A DNA stretch of 29,780 nt, from assembly GCF_000718785.1 (NCBI RefSeq), contig NZ_JOCA01000039.1:1-29780 (forward strand), given 5' to 3'. Both the position numbers and the translations under genes were made by a program. Under the pieces are notes generated by a model. That model was given only the letters and a program-made list of their open reading frames with translations. It was not told where the DNA came from and did not search any database. This DNA comes from Streptomyces sp. NRRL WC-3626 (GTDB lineage: Bacteria > Actinomycetota > Actinomycetes > Streptomycetales > Streptomycetaceae). Each line of letters begins with the position of its first letter. The stretch's first letter is position 1. Of the stretch, positions 1-9,073 are shown piece by piece.

Positions 1-2433
1 GAAGGCTTTGCAGCGGCCGTCCGGGGAGAGTCCGCGCTGTCGGCTGAATTCGACGAAGAGTCCGGGGCTTGCCATGACGGTCACGCCGCCGGCCAGGGCC
101 AGGTCGCATTCGCCCTGCCGCAGTGCCTGTGCCGCCAGATGCAGAGCCACCAAGGACGACGAGCACCCGGTGTCGACCGTGATGGCCGGACCCTTGAGAC
201 CGAGCGTGTACGACACGCGGCCCGAGATCACACACGTGTAGGTGCCGGTCAGCAGGTATCCGCCCGCCGTACTGTCCGCCTCGTGCAGCCGCGGTCCGTA
301 GTCCTGCGCCATGGCGCCGACGTACACCCCCGTGCTGCTGCCGCCCAGCGTCGTCGGGTCGATGCCGGCGCTTTCGAAGGCCTCCCAGCCGGTCTCCAGC
401 AGCAGACGCTGCTGGGGATCCATCGCCGTCGCCTCACGCGGGCTGATACCGAAGAACTCCGCATCGAACTGATCGGCGTCGTCGAGGAACGCGCCCTTGC
501 GGGTGTACGAATGGCCGACGGTCTCCGCGCCGCCGTCGAAGAGCGCGTCGAGAGCCCAGCCGCGATTGCCGGGGAAGTCGGAGACGGCGTCCCGCTCTTC
601 CATGACAAGCTTCCACAGGTCGCCGGGGGATTCCACACCACCGGCGTAGCGGCACGCCATGGAGACGATCGCCACGGGTTCATCGGGGGCCGTGGATGCC
701 CGCCGGCGTGGCGCCGCCGGCTCGGGCGCCGCACCGAGGAGTTCGCCGCGGATACGCGTGACAACCTGCTCGGGGGTCGGATGGTCGAAGACCAGTGTCA
801 CCGGAAGCCGCACGCCGGTGGCGGCGGACAGCCGGTTGCGCAGTTCCACGGCAGTGGCGGACTCGAGTCCGAGGTCGCGGAACGACTCGGTGGGGGAAAC
901 GGCCTCCTGTGAGTCCAGGCCGAGCAGCAGAGAGATTTCGGAGCGGACCAGAGCCATGAGGAGATCGGTGGTCTCCTGCTCGCTCCGGTCGTGCCGGCCC
1001 AAGCCGTCGAGGTCCTCGCCGGCACTCGCATCCGGCACTTCCGGCTCGACGGCCCCGTCGGATCCGGAAAGGTCGACGGTCCGTGTGTCTGCGGGGAACG
1101 CCGGCCGCCAGTCCACCACCGCGCCCGCGCTGTACAGCTCCGCCAGTGAGGTCAGGAAGCGCCGAGGCCCGTCCTCATTACGGCGCAACGTGCCCGAGAC
1201 CATCGCGTCCGAGCCGGCCTCGTCCAGTGTCTGCTGGACCGCCATGGTCAACACGGGATGGGCGCTGACTTCGATGAAGGCGTCGTGGTCCGCGAGCGAG
1301 CGGACGGTCCGTTCGAAGGCGACAGAGCCGCGCAGATTGCGGTACCAGTAGTCGGCGTCCAGCGAACGGGTGTCTGTTCGCTCGCCGGTGACGGTCGAGT
1401 GGAACGGAACCTGCGACGGGCGCGGCCGCAAGGGGGCGAGGTCGGCGAGCAGACCGTCACGCAGTTGCTCCATGTGCGAGGAGTGTGCGGCCACGTTGAC
1501 CGGGATACGTCTGGCCGCGACGTCCTCGGCGGCGAATTCCGCCAGCAGCGCGTCAACGGCGTCCCGATCGCCGGACAGCACCACCGACCGCGGCCCGTTC
1601 ACCGCCGCGATCGACACCCTTCCGCCCGAACGTGCCACGTGCGGCTCCAGTTCGGCGGCGGACAGCGGGACGACGATCATGGCGCCCTGCCCGGCGAGCC
1701 GCGCCTGCGCCCTGCTCCACAACGACACCACGCGGGACCCGTCGTCGAGGGACAGCGCGCCGGCCACGACAGCCGCGGACAGTTCACCGTTGCTGTGCCC
1801 GATCACAGCCGAGGGGCGGACACCGAAGGACTGCCAGAGGTCGGCGAGGGCCACCATGACCGCGAACAGGGCGGGCTGGACGACGTCGTCGCGGTCCAGG
1901 GCGGGAGCACCGGGCGCCGCGCGCAGCACGTCCTCCAGCGACCGGCCGGACCAGTCGACATGAGGGGCGAGTGCCCGGGAGCAGGCGGCGATGGAGGCCC
2001 GGAACACATCCGAGTGTTCCAGCAGATCGGCTCCCATACCTGTCCACTGCGAGCCCTGACCGGGGAAGACGAACACCACACGCTCGCACGTCCCGGCGGT
2101 TCCGGTGATCTGTCCGGCCGTACGGCGCTGTGCGGCCAGCGAGGTGAGTTCGGCCGCGAACTCACCGGGGGATCCCGCCAAGAGGACCGCGCGGTTGCGC
2201 CCGGTAGCACCGGAGACGGCCAAGGACAGACCGACAGCGGCCGTCGTGTCCGTGACATCCCGCTGATCGGTGAGGTGTTCCAGCAGACGGCGGCTCCGCG
2301 TGCGCAGAGCCGTCGCGGTCCGTCCGGCGAGGACCCAGGGCACGACGCTGCCGCGGAACGCTGCCCGGCCGTGGTGCGTCCGTGGCTCACCGACGCCCGG
2401 GGCGCCGTCATCGCGGATGTTCTCAACAGACAC
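1..2433 (-). CDS. Modular type I polyketide synthase, N-terminal part (loading AT-ACP, then KS), truncated by window edge
   Basis: The frame is open from a GTG at 2433 (AGGA Shine-Dalgarno about 6 nt upstream) to base 1, giving 811 codons. In order it shows a KS-AT-type linker (about 1-110), an acyltransferase (about 120-410; GQGSQW near 125, active site GHSNGE with Ser214, VAAHSSHM with His317), an acyl carrier protein (about 480-555; LGLES, Ser525 for phosphopantetheine) and a ketosynthase (from about 583; DTGCSSS with Cys757), cut before its His motifs. No KS precedes the AT, so this matches a loading module of the AT-ACP type used by erythromycin and avermectin synthases. The role is to prime an assembly line with a starter acyl unit and pass it to the first extension KS. 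The VAAH motif is neither the malonyl HAFH nor the methylmalonyl YASH type, so the starter cannot be predicted. It lies 65 nt downstream of a P450 gene, probably in the same operon. The product is unknown. Confidence 0.93.
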   Translation of the reverse strand, partial: MSVENIRDDGAPGVGEPRTHHGRAAFRGSVVPWVLAGRTATALRTRSRRLLEHLTDQRDVTDTTAAVGLSLAVSGATGRNRAVLLAGSPGEFAAELTSLAAQRRTAGQITGTAGTCERVVFVFPGQGSQWTGMGADLLEHSDVFRASIAACSRALAPHVDWSGRSLEDVLRAAPGAPALDRDDVVQPALFAVMVALADLWQSFGVRPSAVIGHSNGELSAAVVAGALSLDDGSRVVSLWSRAQARLAGQGAMIVVPLSAAELEPHVARSGGRVSIAAVNGPRSVVLSGDRDAVDALLAEFAAEDVAARRIPVNVAAHSSHMEQLRDGLLADLAPLRPRPSQVPFHSTVTGERTDTRSLDADYWYRNLRGSVAFERTVRSLADHDAFIEVSAHPVLTMAVQQTLDEAGSDAMVSGTLRRNEDGPRRFLTSLAELYSAGAVVDWRPAFPADTRTVDLSGSDGAVEPEVPDASAGEDLDGLGRHDRSEQETTDLLMALVRSEISLLLGLDSQEAVSPTESFRDLGLESATAVELRNRLSAATGVRLPVTLVFDHPTPEQVVTRIRGELLGAAPEPAAPRRRASTAPDEPVAIVSMACRYAGGVESPGDLWKLVMEERDAVSDFPGNRGWALDALFDGGAETVGHSYTRKGAFLDDADQFDAEFFGISPREATAMDPQQRLLLETGWEAFESAGIDPTTLGGSSTGVYVGAMAQDYGPRLHEADSTAGGYLLTGTYTCVISGRVSYTLGLKGPAITVDTGCSSSLVALHLAAQALRQGECDLALAGGVTVMASPGLFVEFSRQRGLSPDGRCKAF

Positions 2434-2498
2434 GCGGTTCCTCGTTTCACGTCAGAGGCGTTCTCGGCGCCGTTCCACAGACACGGAGGCGGCAGTGC

Positions 2499-3665
2499 TC
2501 ACCACTCCACGAGCAGCCGGGCCAGTCCCCGGGTGCCCAGGCCGTCCTTCCAGACCACCGGCTCAGGGCGGGACGCGAGACGCAGGGTGGGGAAGCGCCG
2601 CGTCAACCGCTCCAGGGCGACCTGCAGTTGGAGCCGGGCCAGGGGTGCACCGACGCAGCGGTGTATCCCGTGGCCGAACGTCAGATGGACGGCATCACGC
2701 CGGCCCGGACGCAGTTGCCCGGGGTCGGGGAACGCGCCGCTGTCCCTGTTGCCGTGCAACAGCGACACCATGACGGCCTCGCCCGCTCGGACGGTGACAC
2801 TGCCCAGGGACATGGTCACCAGCGCCACCCTGGAGAAGCTCAGCGGAGTCGACGGGTTCAGCCGCAGCAGTTCCTCCACCGTGGGAACCAACTGCTCCGG
2901 CTGCTCGCACAGTTCGGCGTACGCCATGGGTTCGGAGAGCAGCGACAGCACGGACAGGCCGAGCTGGCCGACGGTCGTCTCGTAACCTGCCATCAGCAGG
3001 GCGAGGCCCATGGTGAGCAGCTCGCCCATCGACATCTCGCCCCGGTCGTGGGCCTCGATCATGTTGGTGAGCAGGTCGGCGGTCGGGTGCCGGCGCTTGC
3101 GTTCGATCAGGTCGGCCATGTAGATGGCGAGCTCCAGGCGGCGGCGAGCCTTCTCCTTCGAGGTGCCGGGCGAGAGATCGAACAACACCTCGACCCAGCT
3201 GCGGAACCGGTCGACGTCCTCCGCCGGGATGCCGAGCAGGGAACAGAGGACCGCCACCGGAAGCGGCTCGGCCAGCTCATGGACGAGATCGGCGCCGGGC
3301 CCGGCCGCGGCCAGCGCGTCGAGGTGCTGGTCGGCCAGCCGTTCGATGTCCGTGCGCAGTGCGGCGATCCGGCGGGTGGAGAAGGCTCCGGCCACCAGGC
3401 GGCGCAGCCTCGTGTGCTCCGTGCCGTCCATGCTCGCCATGGAGGCCGGCACCGGCTGTGCGTCGATGAGCTGGGGAGCGTGTGGCTTCACGGCCTCGGC
3501 CCGGCTGAACCGCTCGTCCGTCAGCACCCTGCGCGCGAGGGAGTGATCGCACACGAGCCACATGCGGTCCCCGGCAGGTGTCACGAACGGAACGACGTCC
3601 TCGCCCTCGGGCTGCTCCAGGAAGTACGGAAGAGGACCGAGTGGTCGGTCTCTGAGATCCCTCAT
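2499..3665 (-). CDS. Cytochrome P450 (bacterial class I type), PKS-associated
   Basis: The predicted 388-aa protein is of normal length for a soluble bacterial P450. It has the I-helix oxygen-activation motif AGYETT, the K-helix ExxR as EELLR, and the heme-ligand loop FGHGIHRCVG with Cys337. The ATG at 3665 has a GGAGAG box about 9 nt upstream. The frame stays open further upstream, but that extension would run into the aminotransferase and has no P450 character. It sits 28 nt after the aminotransferase stop and 65 nt before the PKS start on the same strand, which suggests a tailoring or precursor oxidation tied to the polyketide. No ferredoxin or ferredoxin reductase gene is visible nearby, so electrons must come from partners encoded elsewhere. 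The substrate cannot be told from sequence. Confidence 0.93.
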   Translation of the reverse strand: MRDLRDRPLGPLPYFLEQPEGEDVVPFVTPAGDRMWLVCDHSLARRVLTDERFSRAEAVKPHAPQLIDAQPVPASMASMDGTEHTRLRRLVAGAFSTRRIAALRTDIERLADQHLDALAAAGPGADLVHELAEPLPVAVLCSLLGIPAEDVDRFRSWVEVLFDLSPGTSKEKARRRLELAIYMADLIERKRRHPTADLLTNMIEAHDRGEMSMGELLTMGLALLMAGYETTVGQLGLSVLSLLSEPMAYAELCEQPEQLVPTVEELLRLNPSTPLSFSRVALVTMSLGSVTVRAGEAVMVSLLHGNRDSGAFPDPGQLRPGRRDAVHLTFGHGIHRCVGAPLARLQLQVALERLTRRFPTLRLASRPEPVVWKDGLGTRGLARLLVEW

Positions 3666-3693
3666 GTGTCGACTCTCCGTGGCGGTCCGTGGA

Positions 3694-4857
3694 TCAGGCG
3701 CCCAGCAGACCGCGCTGTGCGGCATGAAGCGTCTCCATCGGCCGGTTGAACGCGATCCGGACATAGGACTCACCGAGTGCGGGTTCCGCGAAGAAGGCGG
3801 CACCGGGGGCGAGCAGGACACCTGTACGTTCCATCAGCCCGCGGACGTACGCCACGCTGTCCGGTGGGCCTTCCACCAGGGGGCTGAAATCCGCGAAGAG
3901 ATAGCATCCGCCTTCCGCGGGGGCGAACTTCATGCCCATCCGCGAGAAGATGTCCTGTGCCAGGTCGCGCCGGGCGGCCATGCCCTCGCGTGCCGCGTCG
4001 GCATCTACGGCCCCGGCCGCCTGCGCGGCCGCCACCTGCAGCGGTGCCGCTGTGCCCAGGGTGGTCATCTGGTGCACCCGCCGGAAGGCCTCGGTGCGCT
4101 CGGGGTCCGCCCGCAGGAAGCCCAGGCGCCAGCCACTGACCGCGTGGCTCTTCGACCAGGAACCGATGACGACGCTGCGCTCGGCCAGACCGGGTATGTC
4201 TGCGACGGAGAGGTGCGGGGCGCCGTCGAAGACATAGGCGGCGTACACCTCGTCGCAGATCGCGGTCGTGTTCCAGCGTTCGCAGAGGCCGGCGATCTCA
4301 TCCAGTTCCTGGCGGCCGAGAACGCGCCCCGTGGGGTTGCTCGGACTGTTGAGCAGGATGGCGCGGGTCCGGGGAGTGAAGGCGGCTGCCAGGTCGGTGG
4401 AGTCGTAGCGCCAGTCGGGCGCGTGCAGCGGCACGAACCGGGGGGTGGCGCCGACGAGGCTGATCGTGGTGGTGAACTGCTCGAAACCAGGGGTGAGGAC
4501 GATGACCTCGTCGCCCGGATCCACGGTTGCCAGCAGCGCGACGAGGAGGGCTTCGGTGGCGCCGGCCGTGACGGTGATCTCGGTGTCGGGGTCGGTGGCG
4601 GCCGTCAGCCCCTCGGCGATGCGCAGCCGCAGCAGAGAGTGGCCCGCCGGGTCCTCGTACTGGTTGTGCCCCTCTCGCAGCGCGCGGGAGGCCGCCTCGA
4701 CCAGACGAGGGGAGAGGTCCGGGAAACGGGGAGTGCCGATGGCCAGGTCGATGGTGTCGCGCGACCGCGCGAGCCTGAACACCTCGGCCAGGTTGCTCGA
4801 GGGCAGACCTGAGACTCGGGCCGAGACGTTCGGATGGTGGGCGGGGGCGTGCGCCAC
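3694..4857 (-). CDS. PLP-dependent aminotransferase, class I/II (fold type I)
   Basis: The 387-aa protein has the standard aspartate-aminotransferase-like layout: NQYEDPAGH in the N-terminal part, the NSPSNPTGR loop, ICDEVYAAYVF with the PLP-ring aspartate, and SWSKSHAVSGWRLG with Lys236 as the probable Schiff-base lysine. The C-terminal IAFNRP carries the arginine that usually binds the substrate carboxylate. The GTG at 4857 (VAHAPAHHPNV) is chosen because a GGAAGG box lies about 11 nt upstream and the family fold begins soon after. The frame continues to about 5067, but that part does not resemble the family. It is the first gene of the aminotransferase-P450-PKS unit and may supply or consume an amino or keto acid for the polyketide. 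That role is inferred from position only. Confidence 0.92.
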   Translation of the reverse strand: MAHAPAHHPNVSARVSGLPSSNLAEVFRLARSRDTIDLAIGTPRFPDLSPRLVEAASRALREGHNQYEDPAGHSLLRLRIAEGLTAATDPDTEITVTAGATEALLVALLATVDPGDEVIVLTPGFEQFTTTISLVGATPRFVPLHAPDWRYDSTDLAAAFTPRTRAILLNSPSNPTGRVLGRQELDEIAGLCERWNTTAICDEVYAAYVFDGAPHLSVADIPGLAERSVVIGSWSKSHAVSGWRLGFLRADPERTEAFRRVHQMTTLGTAAPLQVAAAQAAGAVDADAAREGMAARRDLAQDIFSRMGMKFAPAEGGCYLFADFSPLVEGPPDSVAYVRGLMERTGVLLAPGAAFFAEPALGESYVRIAFNRPMETLHAAQRGLLGA

Positions 4858-5865
4858 GGTAGGGGCGTCCTTCCTCTCGAACTGAAAGCGGGATCGGAAT
4901 CGGCACAGCGCGATACCGGCGACCAGGATGTGGCATTCCGTCCATAAGGATTCTTGTCCGGTGGAAATACCTCCTGGCAGCGAAACTGTCGTGGTCGAGG
5001 GCAGCAGGAATCCCGCAGGTACTGAGACGGAACGCAGAGATCGGTCGTCCTGAACCCGGCTGCGCATTGCGGGTGATCACTGCCGGGTCCTGAGCGGGCG
5101 GGCGAATGTGAGGTGATGCGCCCGCCGCGGTGGGTGTCGAGCCCTCACGACGGGCACAGTAGCCCGGCCCGGGCGTCGGGTGTGCCGGTCGTTCGCCCCA
5201 CAAGGAACACCTGCCGCACACGCTCCGCGCCCTGTTTCGACGGCCGGGCCGTCCGGGCACTCCCTTGGCGCGCAGAGCTTCCCGGGGCCGGAGCCGACCA
5301 TGCGGCGAACGGTCACCTGACGACCGTGGAGGCACAGCTGCCCCACCGAGCCCAGCTCATGGATCTTGGATGCGGAACCGCAGAAGCCTTCGCTGGTGTC
5401 GCCACTACGGCACGGCGACCGGCGAGGACGCCCGCACAGCCCTGAGGGCCATCCTGGCTCACTGCCCATGCTGCCGCTTTGGCCGATCCTCAGTGGACAC
5501 CGCTGAACCGGCGCGCCGGCCTTCGGCCGAGGAAACCCGGGGTGTGGCTGGGGTCGTCCGGGTGGCTTTCCTCGGACGTCATCTCATGCGGCGCCGAACC
5601 CCGTTGGTGAGTGCCGGCGCCTTACATGCCGCGGTCTGGGCCGTACCAGGGCTCGGGGCGTGCGCCGGCGGACATCGGGAGGCGCTGCGGCGATCGGCCC
5701 ATCGCCGCCCGCGGACGGGATCGGCCGGTGACGGCGGCTCGTTCCGGTCCCGCATCGCATCAGTGATCACTCATCGGACAGGCGCATCCGATCAACCGAT
5801 CAACCATCGAAGAGGCGCGCGCCAACCCCGAGGGCGTGGAACGCCGACGTGCGCCGGTCCCGCGA
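4858..5865. other. Long intergenic region upstream of the aminotransferase operon
   Basis: About 1 kb between the aminotransferase start and the MFS stop. I recognise no protein here; open frames in it have no family features. The part near 4930-5000 is AT-richer than the surroundings and is the likely place for the minus-strand promoter of the aminotransferase-P450-PKS unit, although no clear -35/-10 pair stands out. Two copies of the palindrome GTGATCAC occur at 5073-5080 and 5763-5770, the second inside the perfect 10-bp palindrome AGTGATCACT (5762-5771). A short direct repeat CGATCAAC lies near 5790-5808. Confidence 0.5.
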
Positions 5866-7113
5866 TCACCCCCCGGTGTGCTGCCTCGGCTGCTCCACCG
5901 CGAGTTCGGCGGGGACGCCGGTATCGGCTTTGCGGTGATGGTCTGTGCGGGTACCGGCGGCGGGGGCCGCGACGACGGCCGTGGCGATGAACGCCAGGAC
6001 CACGAGCATCGCCGGACGCAGTCCGTAATGATCGCCCAGGAAGCCGAGCATGGGCGGCCCCACCAGGAACGCGGTGTAGCCGATCGTCGCCACGAGGCTG
6101 ACCCGTGCGGTCTCGTCGGGCCCCGAGCCGCCCGCCGCCGACAGGGCCACCGGAAAGCCCAGGGACGCGCCCAGTCCCCAGAACAGGACGGCGGCCGCGG
6201 CCACGACGGCGTTGTCGGAGAAGATGACCAGGGACAGGCCGATGGCTCCGGAGACCGCGCTGGCCCGCACGACAGTCGACCGGCTGTAGCGGTTGAGGAA
6301 GAACGTGCCGCCGAAGCGTCCCAGGGTCATCGCAGCGGCGAATCCCACGAAGACGAGCGAGCCGGCGGCGGCGTCGAGACCGTGGCCGTCGACCATGAGC
6401 AGCGGCAGCCAGTCGTTGGCGGCGCCCTCGGCGAGAGCCATGGCCAGGACGATGGCCCCGATCATCAGGAGCCGACGGTCCTTCCACACCTGCGGGTCCG
6501 CGGGCCGCGTCGATTCCGAAGCGGGCGCCGCGGCACGGACGCCGGTCCCGGCGGGAACGGCACCGATGGCGTACCCGAAGATCGCGGCTGTCACCGCGGC
6601 CACCGCCAGGAGGTGCCAGTGGGCGGGGAACGCCGCAGCGGTGGCCGCCATGCCTGCCAGGCCGCCGATGACGGTGCCCAGGCTGAAGCACCCGTGCAGC
6701 GTGGGCAGGACCGCCGTGCCGGTGATCCGTTCCACGTCGGCACCGTCCACATTGATCGCCACCTCTCCCGACCCGACCCCCACGCCGAACACGCACAGCC
6801 CCGCGGTGACCAGGGCCGCGGAGCCGAGGGCGCTGCCCGCGCCCACGACGACCACGCTCGCGACGACGAACAGTGTGGCGAGCGCCGTCACGGGCCTGGT
6901 CCCGAACCGCGACACGAAACGGCCGGAACACAGGATGCCCGCCATCGAGCCGACGGACAGACCGAACAGCACCAGCCCCATCTGCCCCGTGGACACGCCC
7001 AGCCGGTCACGGACGTCCGGGGTGCGCGTGATCCACGAGGACATGGCGATGCCGTTGAGGAAGAAGAAGAGGTACAGCGCCCGGCGGCGTCGGCGTACAG
7101 CACGGTCTGTCAA
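5866..7113 (-). CDS. Major facilitator superfamily transporter
   Basis: The roughly 415-aa membrane protein has about 12 hydrophobic helices. The first is LYLFFFLNGIAMSSWI, and an MFS loop 2-3 signature-like stretch SGRFVSRFGTRPV follows the second helix. A central hydrophilic loop (about 185-215, from GTGVRAAAP to WKDRR) divides two six-helix halves, with GFLGDHYGLRPAM as the second-half counterpart. There is no ATG near the first helix. The TTG at 7113 (LTDRAVRRRRR) is chosen because a GGAG lies about 11 nt upstream and a basic cytoplasmic tail precedes helix 1. It is divergent from a TetR gene, the usual arrangement for a repressor-controlled exporter. It may export a product of the neighbouring PKS or diterpene pathway, but the substrate is unknown. 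Confidence 0.88.
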   Translation of the reverse strand: MTDRAVRRRRRALYLFFFLNGIAMSSWITRTPDVRDRLGVSTGQMGLVLFGLSVGSMAGILCSGRFVSRFGTRPVTALATLFVVASVVVVGAGSALGSAALVTAGLCVFGVGVGSGEVAINVDGADVERITGTAVLPTLHGCFSLGTVIGGLAGMAATAAAFPAHWHLLAVAAVTAAIFGYAIGAVPAGTGVRAAAPASESTRPADPQVWKDRRLLMIGAIVLAMALAEGAANDWLPLLMVDGHGLDAAAGSLVFVGFAAAMTLGRFGGTFFLNRYSRSTVVRASAVSGAIGLSLVIFSDNAVVAAAAVLFWGLGASLGFPVALSAAGGSGPDETARVSLVATIGYTAFLVGPPMLGFLGDHYGLRPAMLVVLAFIATAVVAAPAAGTRTDHHRKADTGVPAELAVEQPRQHTGG

Positions 7114-7174
7114 GGAAGGGCTCCGCCGGTGTTGGAGACAATGAGGACAGGCAGGCGACGATCCCGCGCCACCC

Positions 7175-7204
7175 ACCGAGTATGAACAAATGTACACATC
7201 GGGT
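7175..7204. promoter_or_regulatory. Candidate TetR operator between the MFS and TetR genes
   Basis: An imperfect inverted repeat has arms ACCGAGTATGAACA and TGTACACATCGGGT around a central AA. Nine of fourteen arm positions are complementary, with the best matches in the inner ACA/TGT and the outer ACC/GGT. It is unusually AT-rich for this DNA and lies between two divergent genes, where a TetR protein would repress both the exporter and itself. Inferred from sequence and layout only. Confidence 0.45.
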
Positions 7205-7236
7205 CGGTGGCCGAGAAGACAAGGCGGACAACGGCG

Positions 7237-7794
7237 ATGACAGGCAGCACTCGTGGCCCCAACGACCCCCGCCGCCGCGAACGCATCCTCGACGCCGCGC
7301 TCGACGTCATCGCGGAGCACGGGGCCATCAAGGTGACCTTCCGCAAGATCGCGGAGGCGGCAGGCGTGCCGCTCGGATCCCTCACCTACTACTTCGACGA
7401 CATGCAGCACCTGCTGACCGACGCGTTCACCCGGCTCGCGGAGACCGTCTCCACACGCTACGGCGCCCTTCTGGAGGCCGCGCGGACCCGCCAGGAGGCC
7501 GGGGAGGCGGTCGTCGAGATCATCTGCGGCAAGGTCTGGGGGACCGACCGCAACCTCCTGCTCAGCTACGAGCTCTACGCCTTCGCCACCCGCAACCCCG
7601 AGGTGCGCGCCGTCATGCGCTCCTGGATGCAGGCCAGCCGGGACTCCCTGGCCAGGCACTTCGACCCGCTCACCGCGCGGGCTCTGGACGCGCTGGTCGA
7701 GGGATTCTCCATCCACAACTCCTTCGACCCGCGGCCCACCGACCGCGAGGCAGTCGCCGCCGTCGTCCGTGCCGTCGTCGACAGGCACCACTGA
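7237..7794 (+). CDS. TetR/AcrR-family transcriptional regulator
   Basis: The 185-aa protein has a typical TetR N-terminal domain. RRERILDAALDVIAEHG forms the first helix and TFRKIAEAAGVPLGSLTYYF the helix-turn-helix (about 33-55), followed by a variable all-helical ligand-binding domain. An in-frame GTG at 7207 would add ten basic residues and would start three bases after the candidate operator. I prefer the ATG at 7237 because TetR proteins usually begin shortly before the RRxxIL helix, but neither start has a strong Shine-Dalgarno. It probably represses the divergent MFS gene until a ligand, perhaps a local metabolite, binds. Confidence 0.9.
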   Translation: MTGSTRGPNDPRRRERILDAALDVIAEHGAIKVTFRKIAEAAGVPLGSLTYYFDDMQHLLTDAFTRLAETVSTRYGALLEAARTRQEAGEAVVEIICGKVWGTDRNLLLSYELYAFATRNPEVRAVMRSWMQASRDSLARHFDPLTARALDALVEGFSIHNSFDPRPTDREAVAAVVRAVVDRHH

Positions 7795-8098
7795 ACAGGA
7801 TCCACCGGGCTGCTGTCGGAGGCCGGCGGCGCACACGTGCCGGGTCGACTCGGCGGCCAGGCGGCGCATGGCCGTGCGGTTGGCCCGCCACACGTGGCGC
7901 GCACGACGGGGGCCCGCAGGCGGTCGGGGAGCTGGGCGCCCGCCCAGGCGACACCACTGCCCCCGCGTCGGGGCTTCGGTGACACTTGGACAGGTGACCG
8001 GTGCCGTGTTCGAGGAAGCGGCCGAGCCGGTCCGGACCACCGTCGGCCGGCGGCTGACGAACCGCGCCAGTCCATGCTCGGCGCTCGCTTTCTCCCCG
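7795..8098. other. Convergent intergenic region, TetR gene to terpene synthase
   Basis: Roughly 300 bases lie between two convergent stop codons. No gene is recognised. A short perfect palindrome GGTCCGGACC sits near 8030, but it has no loop or T-tract and is not a convincing terminator. Confidence 0.4.
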
Positions 8099-9073
8099 TC
8101 AGAGACCGCGTTGGGGACCTTGGTACCGGGCATGGCCGGTGTGCCAGATGAACGAGCGGGTGATGTCCTCCAGGGCCCGGGCGTGGGTCGTGAGCGTGCT
8201 CGGCTGGTCCAAGGTGAGGGCTGAGATCTCTTGTCGAGCGGTGGCTGCCTCGTCCTCACACATACGGCTCGCGCGTGCGAAGGACTCCTCGATGGTCCCG
8301 CCGTGCCGCGCTTGCAGCAGTGTGGGCAGGCTCAAGGGCCGCGCCGGCCCTCGTGCCGCCTCACGCTCGTAGGAGGCCAGGTCGTTGATCCAGCCCGCGA
8401 GGTTTGCCACAGCGGTCTCCAGACGGCGTACCGGTGCCAGATCACGCTCGGCGTCCGTCAGCTCGTAGCCCAGGACGATCTCCGCCGCAGCCATGATCGT
8501 CCTGACGAACACGGTGTGGGGACGCATCGCCAGATAGGTCGCGAGCGCGACCTTCCCGGGTTCCGCGACGTGGTGCGCCTCCCAGACCAGAGCCAGGAGG
8601 GTGTCACGCAGGCTCGCGGTGAGCCGGAGGTACGCGGCCGGGCTGGCGCGAGCGCGGAATCGGGCGAGCAGGCCGTGCAGGGCGACGGGGAAGGGCTCCC
8701 CCGCAGGACGCCGATCGCCGTGGGCCAGGACAAGCATCAGCTCGCCGGTGTGGTCAACCAGGGCAACCGCGTCCTTGACGGCGTTCACCTCGGCGTGGAC
8801 GTCGTCGAACGCGGTGAGCCACAGCAGGAGTTCCGCGAACAGAACCAGATCGTCCGGGTCCGCGGTGGGGAAGGTGCGCGATGCTCCGTGACTCGTGATG
8901 TCCACCAGAACACTCCTGGCTCCGGCGGAGGGGAGCAGCGGGTGCTCCTCCAGCCAGCCGATGAGTCCGCGTTCCGTGTGCCGACTGTGCGGGCCCGCCG
9001 GGAACGGGTGGGGGAACGCGGCGGCGAAGTCCGGTCCGGGCAGCGTCGTCGCCGTTTCGCCGGTGCCGGTCAC
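8099..9073 (-). CDS. Class I terpene synthase (probable diterpene synthase acting on a bicyclic diphosphate)
   Basis: The 324-aa protein starts at a GTG that overlaps the upstream P450 stop as GTGA. It carries the two metal-binding motifs of bacterial class I terpene synthases: an Asp-rich motif DDVHAE (Asp90, Asp91, Glu95) and an NSE triad NDLASYERE (Asn230, Ser234, Glu238). It also has an RP pair near 184 and the C-terminal Arg-Tyr pair (316-317), which contact diphosphate. These bind three Mg2+ and ionise an allylic diphosphate. Because a GGPP synthase and a DxDD class II cyclase lie in the same operon, the likely substrate is copalyl diphosphate or an isomer, giving a pimarane, kaurane, abietane or related hydrocarbon. 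A similar gene set makes pimaradiene for viguiepinol in Streptomyces sp. KO-3988. The exact skeleton cannot be read from sequence. Confidence 0.88.
   Translation of the reverse strand: MTGTGETATTLPGPDFAAAFPHPFPAGPHSRHTERGLIGWLEEHPLLPSAGARSVLVDITSHGASRTFPTADPDDLVLFAELLLWLTAFDDVHAEVNAVKDAVALVDHTGELMLVLAHGDRRPAGEPFPVALHGLLARFRARASPAAYLRLTASLRDTLLALVWEAHHVAEPGKVALATYLAMRPHTVFVRTIMAAAEIVLGYELTDAERDLAPVRRLETAVANLAGWINDLASYEREAARGPARPLSLPTLLQARHGGTIEESFARASRMCEDEAATARQEISALTLDQPSTLTTHARALEDITRSFIWHTGHARYQGPQRGL

Noticed and set aside
139..912. Long plus-strand open frames across the PKS (also 1258-2985 and 2382-3749)
   Set aside because: They lie opposite well-supported PKS and P450 genes, have repetitive Arg/Gly/Ala composition and no family motifs; they are a by-product of high GC.
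4858..5067. 70-residue N-terminal extension of the aminotransferase
   Set aside because: Frame is open but does not match the family N-terminus; a ribosome site precedes the GTG at 4857.
5836..7185. Plus-strand 449-codon frame opposite the MFS gene
   Set aside because: His/Arg/Asp-rich antisense of membrane helices; the minus strand has clear MFS features.
8025..8040. Palindrome GGTCCGGACC as a terminator
   Set aside because: No loop and no T-tract; likely chance in GC-rich DNA.
7114..8259. Extension of the MFS frame through the TetR gene
   Set aside because: It would run opposite the entire TetR gene and lacks membrane character before the TTG at 7113.
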